A DNA stretch of 11,213 bases, from the NCBI GenBank assembly GCA_913051905.1, contig CAJXBY010000078.1:1-11213 (forward strand), in the 5' to 3' direction. Both the position numbers and the translations under genes were made by a program. This DNA comes from an uncultured Gammaproteobacteria bacterium. Lineage in GTDB: Bacteria > Pseudomonadota > Gammaproteobacteria > Arenicellales > UBA868. The notes beneath the pieces were generated by a model. That model had not been told where the DNA came from. It did no database searches and saw nothing but the letters and a program-made list of their open reading frames with translations. This document shows, one piece after another, positions 1 to 6,673 of this stretch. How positions within the stretch are numbered: position 1 is the stretch's first letter; each line of letters begins with the position of its first letter.

Positions 1-1054
1 GCATGTTGTAGCCGCGGACGAAGCCGCGCTCGAGATCGGTCTCGTAGAACTCCTTGCTCAGTATGCAGCACCCCTGCGGTCCTTTGTGGCTGTCGAGCCT
101 TTCTTTGAACACACCCTGCACGGTCCCCACCGTATGAAACATGAGATTTTTACCCACTAGACCGCTTGAATTGGCAAGACCGTTGGGAAACTTGTTGGAG
201 GTGGAATTCAGCAGGATACGCGGCGTACCTACACCGTTACAGGCCATAACCACTACTTCGGCGCGTTGGAAGCACTCTTCTCCGTTCGCATTGTAGTAAT
301 AAACCCCGTCTGCAAATCCGTCATCGTTCAAGGTAATTTCCCGCACCCGGCAACGGGTACGCAACTCCACACCGCGCCGGATCGCATCGGGCCAGTAGGT
401 GATGTCGGTACTGGACTTGGCGCCTTGTGCGCAACCAGACATGCAGGGGCCCAGGTTCAAGCACTTGTCGCGCCCCTCGTAGGGTTGGGAAATGATGGCG
501 CTGTCAGAAGGCCACCAGTGCCACCCGAGTGCATTAAACCCTCTGGCAACGGTCTCTCCGACCAGTCCCAGCGGCAGAGGCGGCAACGGAGGTTGCTTTG
601 GTGGATACATCGGGTCACCAGATAATCCCGATACGCCCATCACACGATCGTTCTGCGTGAAGTAGGGCTCCAGGGTATCGTAGTCAATGGGCCAATCGTC
701 CGCGACGCCGTCCAGAGATTTGACCTTGAAATCCGAAGGGTGCAATCGAGGAAAGTGCGCGGCGTAAAGGATGGTGCTGCCACCAACGCCATTAAAATTG
801 ACTACAGTAACGTCTGAGTCGCTATCGTTGATTGGATAATCCGTGTCCAGCCCGCGAACGTTGGGGTCGATGTTATATGGTCCGAAGGACTGACTTTCCC
901 AGTTGGTCGCATTAGACGGGTATTCTGCCGGGTTCATCCAGTCACCCTGTTCGAGGCAGACGATGCGCATACGCGTATCTACCAGACTCCACGCTACCGC
1001 TGCCCCCGAAGCACCAGCTCCGATGATCAGTACGTCTACAACGTCCTCGGCCAT
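1..1054 (-). CDS. GMC-family FAD oxidoreductase, 3' end outside the window
   Basis: Flavin-dependent alcohol/polyol oxidoreductase of the glucose-methanol-choline family. The frame is open for 351 codons from the ATG at 1054 to the window edge. The N-terminus carries the Rossmann dinucleotide motif GAGASG (residues 12-17) followed by the acidic E35 expected to bind the FAD ribose. Residues 88-103 (NGVGGSTILYAAHFPR) match the classic GMC FAD-contact signature. A cysteine cluster, C198, C204 and C208, followed by GAK, is typical of the bacterial gluconate/sorbose-dehydrogenase-like branch. The C-terminal substrate domain with the catalytic His pair, probably about 170-200 residues, is missing because the window ends. 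A GAGGGGAG ribosome-binding site sits just before the ATG. No signal peptide is visible, so it is probably cytoplasmic or membrane-associated through a partner. It is the last visible gene of the minus-strand operon, 109 bp after the CoA-transferase. The family is certain; the substrate cannot be read from sequence. Confidence 0.9.
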   Translation of the reverse strand, partial: MAEDVVDVLIIGAGASGAAVAWSLVDTRMRIVCLEQGDWMNPAEYPSNATNWESQSFGPYNIDPNVRGLDTDYPINDSDSDVTVVNFNGVGGSTILYAAHFPRLHPSDFKVKSLDGVADDWPIDYDTLEPYFTQNDRVMGVSGLSGDPMYPPKQPPLPPLPLGLVGETVARGFNALGWHWWPSDSAIISQPYEGRDKCLNLGPCMSGCAQGAKSSTDITYWPDAIRRGVELRTRCRVREITLNDDGFADGVYYYNANGEECFQRAEVVVMACNGVGTPRILLNSTSNKFPNGLANSSGLVGKNLMFHTVGTVQGVFKERLDSHKGPQGCCILSKEFYETDLERGFVRGYNM

Positions 1055-1130
1055 GGACTCCCCTCAGAATCGATTTGGCTTAGTCTACCCGGACTCGGCC
1101 GACACGCTTACAGCGCAATTCGCGTTGTTC

Positions 1131-1148
1131 CCCGACCCTGGTGTCGGG
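1131..1148 (-). other. Intercistronic hairpin between CoA-transferase and GMC gene
   Basis: CCCGAC and GTCGGG form a 6-bp perfect stem with a 6-nt loop inside the 109-bp gap between the CoA-transferase stop and the GMC start. On the minus strand it is not followed by a T-run, so it is not a convincing intrinsic terminator. It could be a processing or mRNA-stability element, or chance. Confidence 0.3.
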
Positions 1149-1163
1149 CCAGTGGATCCATAA

Positions 1164-2390
1164 TCAGATCACACCTTCGGACTTAAGCGCGGTGAGTTCA
1201 TCCGTCGATAGGTCGAGCCACTCCGCGTAAACCTCACTGCTATCGGCTCCGAGGAGGGGTGACGCTGTCACCTTCACATGGCTGTCGGTCATTTTCACCG
1301 GCCAACCCGGCATCAGCACACGCCCACGCACCGGGTGATCGACTTCCACGAAGATCTCCCGATCGCGCATGGTCGAATCGTCGGACAGTTCCTTGGTGTC
1401 CATCACCGCACCGCAGGGTACGCCCACCGCGCCGAGCTTCTCCATTGCTTCGAACTTAGTGAAGTTACTCGTCCAGTTCTCGACATGTTTGTTGATCTCG
1501 TCGACGTGGTCACCGCGCTTGATCGGCGTGGAAAATCGTGGCTCCTCCTTCAGCTCCGGGCGCCCGATCACGTCGCAAAGGAGCTCCCATTGGATGTTGT
1601 TGGCACGACTGGTATAGATGAAGACGTAATCGTTGAGCCCTCCCGGCTTGCACCTAAAGACCTCACACGGCGCGTTACCGAGAAAGAGCGCATTGCCACT
1701 GCGCTCGCACGCCTCGTTGCTCATGAGCTGCTTCGAATAAGCGATTCGGCAATAGTTGACCATGGCATCTTGCATGGCCACCTCGACTTTCTGGCCACGC
1801 CCGGTAACGGTACGTTGGAATAGAGCCGCCAGAACCCCGATCACAGCGTGTAGGCCGGTGCCGGTATCGCCAAGCGTTACGCCCGGTTTAAGTGGTCGTC
1901 CGTCGGCCTCGCCAGTGATCGACATGACTCCACCGACAGCCTGAGCGATCATATCGAACGCGAGGTAATTTTCAAAGGGACTACCTTTGCCAAAGCCTTT
2001 GACCGTCGCGTAGATGATGCGTGGATTGATCGCAGAAACTTCTTCGTACGAAAACCCGAGTCGTTCGATCGCACCAGGGGCGAAATTCTCAGCGAAGATA
2101 TCGGCCTTGGCAATCATCTGTCGCAGCATTTCCTTACCGCGTTCGCTCTTCAGATTGAGGGTCACCGATTTTTTATTAGCGTTGAGCAGCATGAAGTAAT
2201 AACTGTCCGCATCCTTGCGCTCGGACGACGCACTACGACCTTGCTCACCACCCTTTGGGTTCTCGACCTTGATCACGTCGGCACCGAGCCATGCCAACGT
2301 CCCCGTGATGGATGTCCCGGACTCGAACTGCGTGAGATCGACAACTTTGATACCGGACAGAGCGGGTAGGTTCTTGGTAGTTTCGTTCAT
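1164..2390 (-). CDS. CaiB/BaiF (class III) CoA-transferase, formyl-CoA transferase-like
   Basis: Class III acyl-CoA:carboxylate CoA-transferase, 408 aa, the normal length for the family. Seen in sequence: the N-terminal LSGIKVVDLT segment, GADVIKVENPKGG (residues 36-48), the family motif ENFAPGAIERLGFSYE (101-116), the expected catalytic aspartate D175 in LGDTGTG, and TGRGQKVEVAMQDAM (196-210). These regions resemble formyl-CoA:oxalate CoA-transferase as I recall it. However, the glycine-rich GGGGQ loop that closes over the active site in the oxalate enzymes is not seen; the equivalent area reads LFLGNAPCEVFRCKPGG. The start ATG lies 21 bp after the lyase stop, with a weak and rather distant GAGG as the only ribosome-binding candidate, so translational coupling is likely. 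Pairing with the upstream lyase suggests it charges a 2-hydroxy acid, or oxalate, with CoA taken from formyl-CoA. The acceptor acid is inference. Confidence 0.9.
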   Translation of the reverse strand: MNETTKNLPALSGIKVVDLTQFESGTSITGTLAWLGADVIKVENPKGGEQGRSASSERKDADSYYFMLLNANKKSVTLNLKSERGKEMLRQMIAKADIFAENFAPGAIERLGFSYEEVSAINPRIIYATVKGFGKGSPFENYLAFDMIAQAVGGVMSITGEADGRPLKPGVTLGDTGTGLHAVIGVLAALFQRTVTGRGQKVEVAMQDAMVNYCRIAYSKQLMSNEACERSGNALFLGNAPCEVFRCKPGGLNDYVFIYTSRANNIQWELLCDVIGRPELKEEPRFSTPIKRGDHVDEINKHVENWTSNFTKFEAMEKLGAVGVPCGAVMDTKELSDDSTMRDREIFVEVDHPVRGRVLMPGWPVKMTDSHVKVTASPLLGADSSEVYAEWLDLSTDELTALKSEGVI

Positions 2391-2411
2391 AAGAGTAGCT
2401 TGTGTCCTCGT

Positions 2412-4067
2412 TCAGGTGTACCAGTTGAATTGCTGTGGTTTCTTTCCGGCCGCATGGTGCAGTTGCACGTTGACCAACGCTGGCCCGTCGAACGCCATCG
2501 CTGCGTCGAGCGCCGCTTTGAGGTCCTTCGGATCCGTAACGAAAAATCCCTTACCGCCGAATGCTTCCATCATCTTGTCATAACGCGCAGCGACCGTCAG
2601 ATGGGCCGGCAGTGCCTCGAGCGGATTGTCGGGTAGTGCTTCTACACCACTGCCGATTCCACCATTGTTCAATACTATGATTTTCACCGGCATCTTGAAA
2701 CGGCAAACCGTTTCCATTTCCATACCGGAGAAACCGATCGCCGAATCACCCGACACCGAAACAATCGGGCGGTCCGGATGCACTGCCGCTGCCGCCAGCA
2801 CGAAGCCCATACCTAGGCCCATCGCACCGTAGGTACCGGCGTCGAGGCGTTGCCGCGCATACTTGTTCGGCATTTGCGTGCGCCCGATGTCCATTGTTTT
2901 CGCGCCTTCGCTGATGATGATGGCGTCGTCCGGAATCCAGGGACTGATGTCTCGAAACGCACGAAAATAATTGCTCGGCGCCGAGTCATCCTCAATCATC
3001 GTCTGGACTTGTTTAGCATTGGCCGAGGATTTCTCGGCGATCGCCGAATGCCAGGGTGCCTCTTTCGGATAGAACCACTGGCGATCTTCAAGTGCCTTGT
3101 TCATCTGCCCGACGATGGCCTTGCCGTCACCAACCAGCGCGACCTCGGTCGGTAAATTTTGGCTGATCGATTCCGGTGAGATATCGAGCTGCACGATCCG
3201 TACGTTCTTGTTGAACCGCGGTACTGATCCGAAATGCAACATCCAGTTCAGTCGCGCGCCCATCAGCACGATGACGTCGGCTTCTTGCAGGGCGAGGCTA
3301 CGCGCGGCACCGACCGACAGCGGATGATTGTCATCAACCACACCTTTTCCCATTGGCGAAGCCAGAAAAGGCAACTGTGTGCGTTCAATGAAGGCACGCA
3401 CTTCGTCTTCAGCACGCGACCACGCCATGCCCTTGCCAACGATGACCAAAGGTCGTTGCGCCGATTCCAGTAGATCCAGGGCTTGTTGAATGTATTCTTC
3501 TGGCGCGGCCATACGTGGTGGTTCGGCACAGCGAGTCGGGAATTGCACCGCGTCTTCCTCGGCTTCGCCAAGGATGATGTCATCGGGCATGTCGAGGTAA
3601 CAGGCACCGGGCCGGCCGTAGATAGAGGTACGCACTGCCATTTCGACGTAGAACGGAATGCGCTCGGGTAGCTCCACTGCGTGCGCGAACTTGCAAAACG
3701 GCGTCGCGATCAAGACCTGACGCTCTTCCTGAAACGCACCCATGGCGTTTTGTTTTACTGGTGAGGCACCACCAATGAGGACCATCGGCCAGCAATTTTC
3801 CTTGGCATTAGATAGCCCGGCGAGACCATGCACGACGCCTGGCCCTGACACCACGAGAGCAGCACCCGGTCGACCCGTCAGGTAGCCCACCGCGCCGGCA
3901 GCATACGTGGCCGTCTGTTCGTTACGACAGCCATAAAACTTGATCCCGACTTTCTGTACTTCATTTGCGATCGGTTCCACCGGAACTCCGACGATACCGA
4001 ACATGTACTCGACGCCTTGGTCTTTCAACGCCCGTGCCATGATCGCGGCACCCGTGAGTTTTGCCAT
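2412..4067 (-). CDS. 2-hydroxyacyl-CoA lyase / oxalyl-CoA decarboxylase-type ThDP enzyme
   Basis: Thiamine-diphosphate enzyme of 551 aa. Members cleave 2-hydroxyacyl-CoA to an aldehyde or ketone plus formyl-CoA, or decarboxylate oxalyl-CoA to formyl-CoA. The three expected domains are present: a PYR domain with ThDP-activating E50 (in CRNEQ), a middle domain (about 190-330, with GARLNWMLHFG at 270-280), and a PP domain with Mg/ThDP-binding GDS (440-442) and NN (467-468). Features closer to eukaryotic-type HACL than to oxalyl-CoA decarboxylase, by comparison with remembered sequences, are MGAFQE (109-114) where the decarboxylase has Tyr-Glu, EGAKTMDIGR (387-396), and the C-terminal QFNWYT ending without the longer decarboxylase tail. 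G472 occupies the position of a usually conserved Tyr (GGIY). An AAGG motif lies 8 nt before the ATG. It is the first gene of the minus-strand operon. The fold and the HACL/OXC group are secure; lyase over decarboxylase is the better guess. Confidence 0.85.
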   Translation of the reverse strand: MAKLTGAAIMARALKDQGVEYMFGIVGVPVEPIANEVQKVGIKFYGCRNEQTATYAAGAVGYLTGRPGAALVVSGPGVVHGLAGLSNAKENCWPMVLIGGASPVKQNAMGAFQEERQVLIATPFCKFAHAVELPERIPFYVEMAVRTSIYGRPGACYLDMPDDIILGEAEEDAVQFPTRCAEPPRMAAPEEYIQQALDLLESAQRPLVIVGKGMAWSRAEDEVRAFIERTQLPFLASPMGKGVVDDNHPLSVGAARSLALQEADVIVLMGARLNWMLHFGSVPRFNKNVRIVQLDISPESISQNLPTEVALVGDGKAIVGQMNKALEDRQWFYPKEAPWHSAIAEKSSANAKQVQTMIEDDSAPSNYFRAFRDISPWIPDDAIIISEGAKTMDIGRTQMPNKYARQRLDAGTYGAMGLGMGFVLAAAAVHPDRPIVSVSGDSAIGFSGMEMETVCRFKMPVKIIVLNNGGIGSGVEALPDNPLEALPAHLTVAARYDKMMEAFGGKGFFVTDPKDLKAALDAAMAFDGPALVNVQLHHAAGKKPQQFNWYT

Positions 4068-4114
4068 TTCGCTTGCCTTTGTTTAGCTAAGATTTACAGC
4101 ATTTCTACTGATAT

Positions 4115-4143
4115 ATTATGCCCCAACGAGGAAGCATTCATAA
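4115..4143 (-). promoter_or_regulatory. Candidate sigma70 promoter of the lyase operon
   Basis: On the minus strand, CATAAT (4115-4120, 5 of 6 to consensus) serves as -10. It is preceded at 17 bp by TTATGA (4138-4143, weak -35). This would give a leader of roughly 40 nt before the lyase ATG at 4067. The weak -35 suits an activated or regulated promoter. Assignment is by pattern only. Confidence 0.4.
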
Positions 4144-4150
4144 CGAATGC
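4134..4150. promoter_or_regulatory. Perfect palindrome overlapping the candidate -35
   Basis: GCATTC and GAATGC form a perfect 6-bp inverted repeat around a 5-nt centre, ATAAC. It overlaps the -35 of the candidate promoter for the lyase operon, a typical operator position for a dimeric regulator. No regulator gene is in the window. Confidence 0.35.
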
Positions 4151-4280
4151 CCTTACTAATTAAAATTTCTACTAGCTCCATACGCAACCCACTTAATTAT
4201 TGCGCGTTCCGCGGTGACCACATCTAGCCCTGCATCGGCACCCCGTTCGAACACACCCAGACCCGGCTTCAACTGTGGCT

Positions 4281-4598
4281 CTGTGGAATTATTTGCATGC
4301 CAGCAGTCGACACGATATATCTTCAAAGGCACTTCAGCGCTAACTGGGCATGACGTACAACTTGACGTGACGGATGGACCACGAGATCCGCAAGTACATG
4401 GGCAAAGTAGGCAGAGATAACGGGCGCTAGGGCTACGTCGAGGTTGACGTAACTTATGTCGGAGACACACGGCCAGGAAAGCGGGGGTGCGGCGTCTCTG
4501 GTAAGACCATTGTTCTCGGCATGGTTAAGCGAGACGGCGACCTTACGACCACTGTTGTTCCTTACGTGAAAATGAATGTCGACATTGTAGGTGGGTAA
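4281..4598 (+). pseudogene. IS1595-family (ISXO2-like) transposase remnant
   Basis: Reading the frame that starts at 4281 through its stops gives a recognisable internal part of an ISXO2/IS1595-type DDE transposase. It includes SSKALQR, then LGMTY, then RMDHEIRKYMGKVG, then YVEVDVTYVGDTRPGKRG, then SGKTIVLGMVKRDGDL, ending in VVPYVK before a stop at 4596-4598. Intact relatives read about ALQRQLGVTYKTAWRM...EVDETYVGG...GKT. The frame is interrupted by TAA (4341-4343), TGA (4368-4370) and TAG (4428-4430). The Glu normally next to the first catalytic Asp (VEVDET) is Val. The zinc-ribbon N-terminus and the C-terminal part with the later catalytic residues are absent, and I see no terminal inverted repeats. 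It is a decayed fragment with no expected activity, marking past insertion or rearrangement between two operons of opposite direction. Confidence 0.8.
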
Positions 4599-4826
4599 AC
4601 TCGAGTAGGGCGCGATCAGGTTGTGGGATTATCCGACTCTCCCGTCTTGGTTATCGATGGTCTACAATGCCGGCCTTTCGTCGCTCTCGTACGACATCGG
4701 AATACGACCTCGGGGGGGGGAAGTGAGCATAGCCAAACGACCGCAACCAGCAGCAAAAGCCCCGGCCAAACCGCGCCGCTTAGAGAACCCGACCTTTTAC
4801 CGACGACCGGCGGATCGGAGACTCTG
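4599..4826 (+). other. Upstream region of the maoC-like gene, no intact gene
   Basis: This stretch runs from the transposase remnant to the hotdog gene. It includes a run of nine G (4712-4720). After it, a short GTG-started frame of 34 codons (4723-4827), rich in Ala, Pro, Lys and Arg, ends in TGA overlapping the next ATG (TGATG). That frame could be a leader peptide, the tail of a lost upstream gene, or chance. TACAAT near 4673 could be a -10, but no good -35 is seen. Confidence 0.4.
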
Positions 4827-5336
4827 ATGTCGGAGGAAGAGAAAAACGAGCCCGTTGCCGACTTCCGCAAGCAAGCAAAATTGTGGCCCAAGGGCAATAC
4901 CTATGAGGATTTCGAGGTCGGCATGGTGTTCCAGCACCATTGGGGCCGGACCTTGAACGAGGGCGATAATTCGCTCTTCACGACCCTGACCCTACATTTC
5001 AATCCACTTTACTTCAACGAACCCTACGCCAAGGCACACGGCCATCCCGGCGTCGTGGTCAACCCGCTGTTGGTCTTCAATACAGTGTTCGGCATGTCGG
5101 TGGAGGATCTAAGCGAGGGCGGCGGCCCCTTCCTGGGCGTCGACGCTATGACCCACCACCGACCGGTTCATGTCGGTGACACGGTATATGCCCAATCCGA
5201 AGTGGTAGGCAAACGTACTTCGGAGAAGTTTCCCGGATTTGGCATCGTCACATGGCATACCAAAGGTCTGAACCAAGACGGTGAGATGGTCATCGACTAC
5301 CGCCGCACCAACCTGGTGAGAACCACCGTTGAGTGA
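4827..5336 (+). CDS. MaoC-like hotdog-fold hydratase/dehydratase
   Basis: Single-domain MaoC-type hotdog protein of 169 aa. The family includes R-specific enoyl-CoA hydratases and acyl-CoA dehydratases acting in the cytoplasm. Seen: an N-terminal YEDFEVGMVFQHHWGRTL segment (26-43), the central hydratase-like helix HFNPLYFNEPYAKAHG (57-72), GVVVNPLLV, and a C-terminal VHVGDTVYAQSEVVGKR followed by GxGIV and RRTNLV strands. In related proteins the core motif reads NPLHFD. Here it is NPLYFN (59-64), so the usual His and Asp are Tyr62 and Asn64. I chose the ATG at 4827 because GGAG lies about 7 nt upstream; the frame stays open further upstream but without homology. It overlaps the acyl-CoA dehydrogenase by 8 bp, so the two are surely co-translated. 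The role is probably hydration of the enoyl-CoA made by that dehydrogenase, but the altered motif leaves catalysis uncertain. Confidence 0.85.
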   Translation: MSEEEKNEPVADFRKQAKLWPKGNTYEDFEVGMVFQHHWGRTLNEGDNSLFTTLTLHFNPLYFNEPYAKAHGHPGVVVNPLLVFNTVFGMSVEDLSEGGGPFLGVDAMTHHRPVHVGDTVYAQSEVVGKRTSEKFPGFGIVTWHTKGLNQDGEMVIDYRRTNLVRTTVE

Positions 5337-6531
5337 GTTCACTCCCCTCGAGAGCGCACCAGACGGTTATCTAACCGAGGAGCGGCGCTTGATCCAGCAG
5401 GTCGCCCGCGATTTCACCATGAACGAAGTATTGCCGGTGGCTAACGAACTCGACCCCCAACAGGGCGAGATTCCCATGTCGTTGCGCGACAAGATGGCGG
5501 AGATGCGTTACTTCGGCATCATTGTGCCCGAGGAATATGGCGGTATTGGCCTGGGCTGCTTTGAATATTGCCTGATCACTGAAGAGCTGGCCCGCGGCTG
5601 GATGAGCGTGGCCAGCATCATCGCCCGCGGCAACGGAGTCTTCGGTGCCGACACCATGAGCGAGGAACAACGGCGCAAATACCTGCCGCGCAGTGCAAGC
5701 GGCGAATTCCTGGCCGCCGCTGCGCTATCGGAACCGGACACCGGATCGGACCTGTCTAGCATTTCCTGTCGAGCCCGCCGCGAAGGGGACGAGTATGTGA
5801 TCAACGGCAACAAGTACTGGTGCACATTCGCCGATGGCGCCGACTACATCATGCTATTCGCCCGCACCGGTGAGCCGCCCTGCCAGACCCGGCGGCATAT
5901 CGGCATTAGTGGTTTCATCATCGAAAAGGAACGCGGCAAACTGCCTCCCGGCGTCTCCGGTACACCGATCCCGAAGATCGGATATTTTGGCTGGAAGACC
6001 TGGGAATTATCCTTTGACAACTGCCGCGTCCCCGCCAATTGCCTCGTCGGCGAGGAAGGCAAGGCCTTCTATATCATGGCTAGCGGCCTGGAGATCGCTC
6101 GCGCCCACACGGCTGCCCGCGCCATCGGAGTGGCCCGCGGAGCCCTGGAGGACGCCATGGCCTACGCTCAGGAACGCAAACAGTTCGGCCAGGCCATCGG
6201 TGATTTCCAGACCGTGCAATTCGCCCTGGCGGACATGGCCACAGAACTGGTGGCCGCCCAGCAAATGGTGCGCCTGGCCGCCTGGAAACTGGACCAGAAT
6301 CACAGCGACAAAAGCATGTTCTGCGCCATGGCCAAACGGCTGGCCACGGACCTGTGCTTCAACGTCTGCAACCAGGCGCTGCAACTGCACGGCGGCTACG
6401 GCTATATCAGTGAGTATCCGCTGGAGCGTTACGTGCGCGATACGCGGGTGCACCAGATTCTGGAAGGAACCAACGAGATTATGCGCGTAATTATCGCGCG
6501 CAGTGTGTTGAAAGATTTATCGTTTTTATAG
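5329..6531 (+). CDS. Acyl-CoA dehydrogenase family protein
   Basis: FAD-dependent acyl-CoA dehydrogenase, 400 aa, which introduces a 2,3 double bond into an acyl-CoA and passes electrons to ETF. All parts are present: the helical N-terminus (EERRLIQQVARDF), the LSEPDTGSD flavin/substrate motif in the middle beta domain, a C-terminal helical bundle with RKQFGQAIGDFQ, LHGGYGYISEYPLERYVRD, and HQILEGTNEI with the expected catalytic base E379. Length matches the short/branched-chain group, and mmsB downstream hints at isobutyryl-CoA or similar, but chain length cannot be read from sequence. The start is the TTG at 5329, giving MSEFTPLES. GGTGAG lies 8 nt before it and the gene overlaps the stop of the hotdog gene; no ATG occurs before residue 31. 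Codon use is GC-rich, like the genes to the right. Confidence 0.93.
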   Translation: MSEFTPLESAPDGYLTEERRLIQQVARDFTMNEVLPVANELDPQQGEIPMSLRDKMAEMRYFGIIVPEEYGGIGLGCFEYCLITEELARGWMSVASIIARGNGVFGADTMSEEQRRKYLPRSASGEFLAAAALSEPDTGSDLSSISCRARREGDEYVINGNKYWCTFADGADYIMLFARTGEPPCQTRRHIGISGFIIEKERGKLPPGVSGTPIPKIGYFGWKTWELSFDNCRVPANCLVGEEGKAFYIMASGLEIARAHTAARAIGVARGALEDAMAYAQERKQFGQAIGDFQTVQFALADMATELVAAQQMVRLAAWKLDQNHSDKSMFCAMAKRLATDLCFNVCNQALQLHGGYGYISEYPLERYVRDTRVHQILEGTNEIMRVIIARSVLKDLSFL

Positions 6532-6534
6532 ACG

Positions 6535-6618
6535 GTCGGATGTCAGAGGTCTGACGTCGGACGACAAAGAAATGTGTAACTGGCTTTAGCGTCTGACTTC
6601 CGACGTCAGACGTCCGAC
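6535..6618. repeat. Two clusters of GTCNGAN heptamers in inverted orientation
   Basis: Positions 6535-6563 contain four consecutive heptamers of pattern GTCNGAN plus one G. Positions 6590-6618 contain four more, read on the opposite strand. The two 29-bp arms match at 23 of 29 positions when one is reverse-complemented, and mismatches fall at the variable heptamer positions. Several units (GTCTGAC, GTCGGAC, GTCAGAC) are themselves GTC-N-GAC palindromes or close to it, so several alternative hairpins are possible. The cluster starts 3 bp after the acyl-CoA dehydrogenase stop and ends 55 bp before mmsB. No T-run follows. It looks like a REP-type intergenic element or a multi-site operator. Confidence 0.7.
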
Positions 6619-6673
6619 CCGCGTTAAAACCTACAACAATATCCGCTCGGTAAAGCGGCAGGGAGAGACAACC

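Noticed and set aside
1278..1823. A 181-codon plus-strand frame and similar long antisense frames over the CoA-transferase, lyase and GMC genes.
   Set aside because: These are mirror frames of well-supported genes on the minus strand, with no family motifs or ribosome-binding sites.
4156..4470. A 104-codon minus-strand open frame upstream of the lyase.
   Set aside because: It resembles no family I know, is antisense to the transposase remnant for much of its length, and would run into the lyase promoter region.
5834..6490. A 218-codon plus-strand frame inside the acyl-CoA dehydrogenase gene.
   Set aside because: It is an out-of-frame shadow of GC-rich coding sequence, rich in Trp, Arg, Pro and Ala, with no recognisable domain.
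6535..6618. The heptamer clusters as a CRISPR array.
   Set aside because: Repeat units are only 7 bp and directly tandem within each cluster, with no regular unique spacers.
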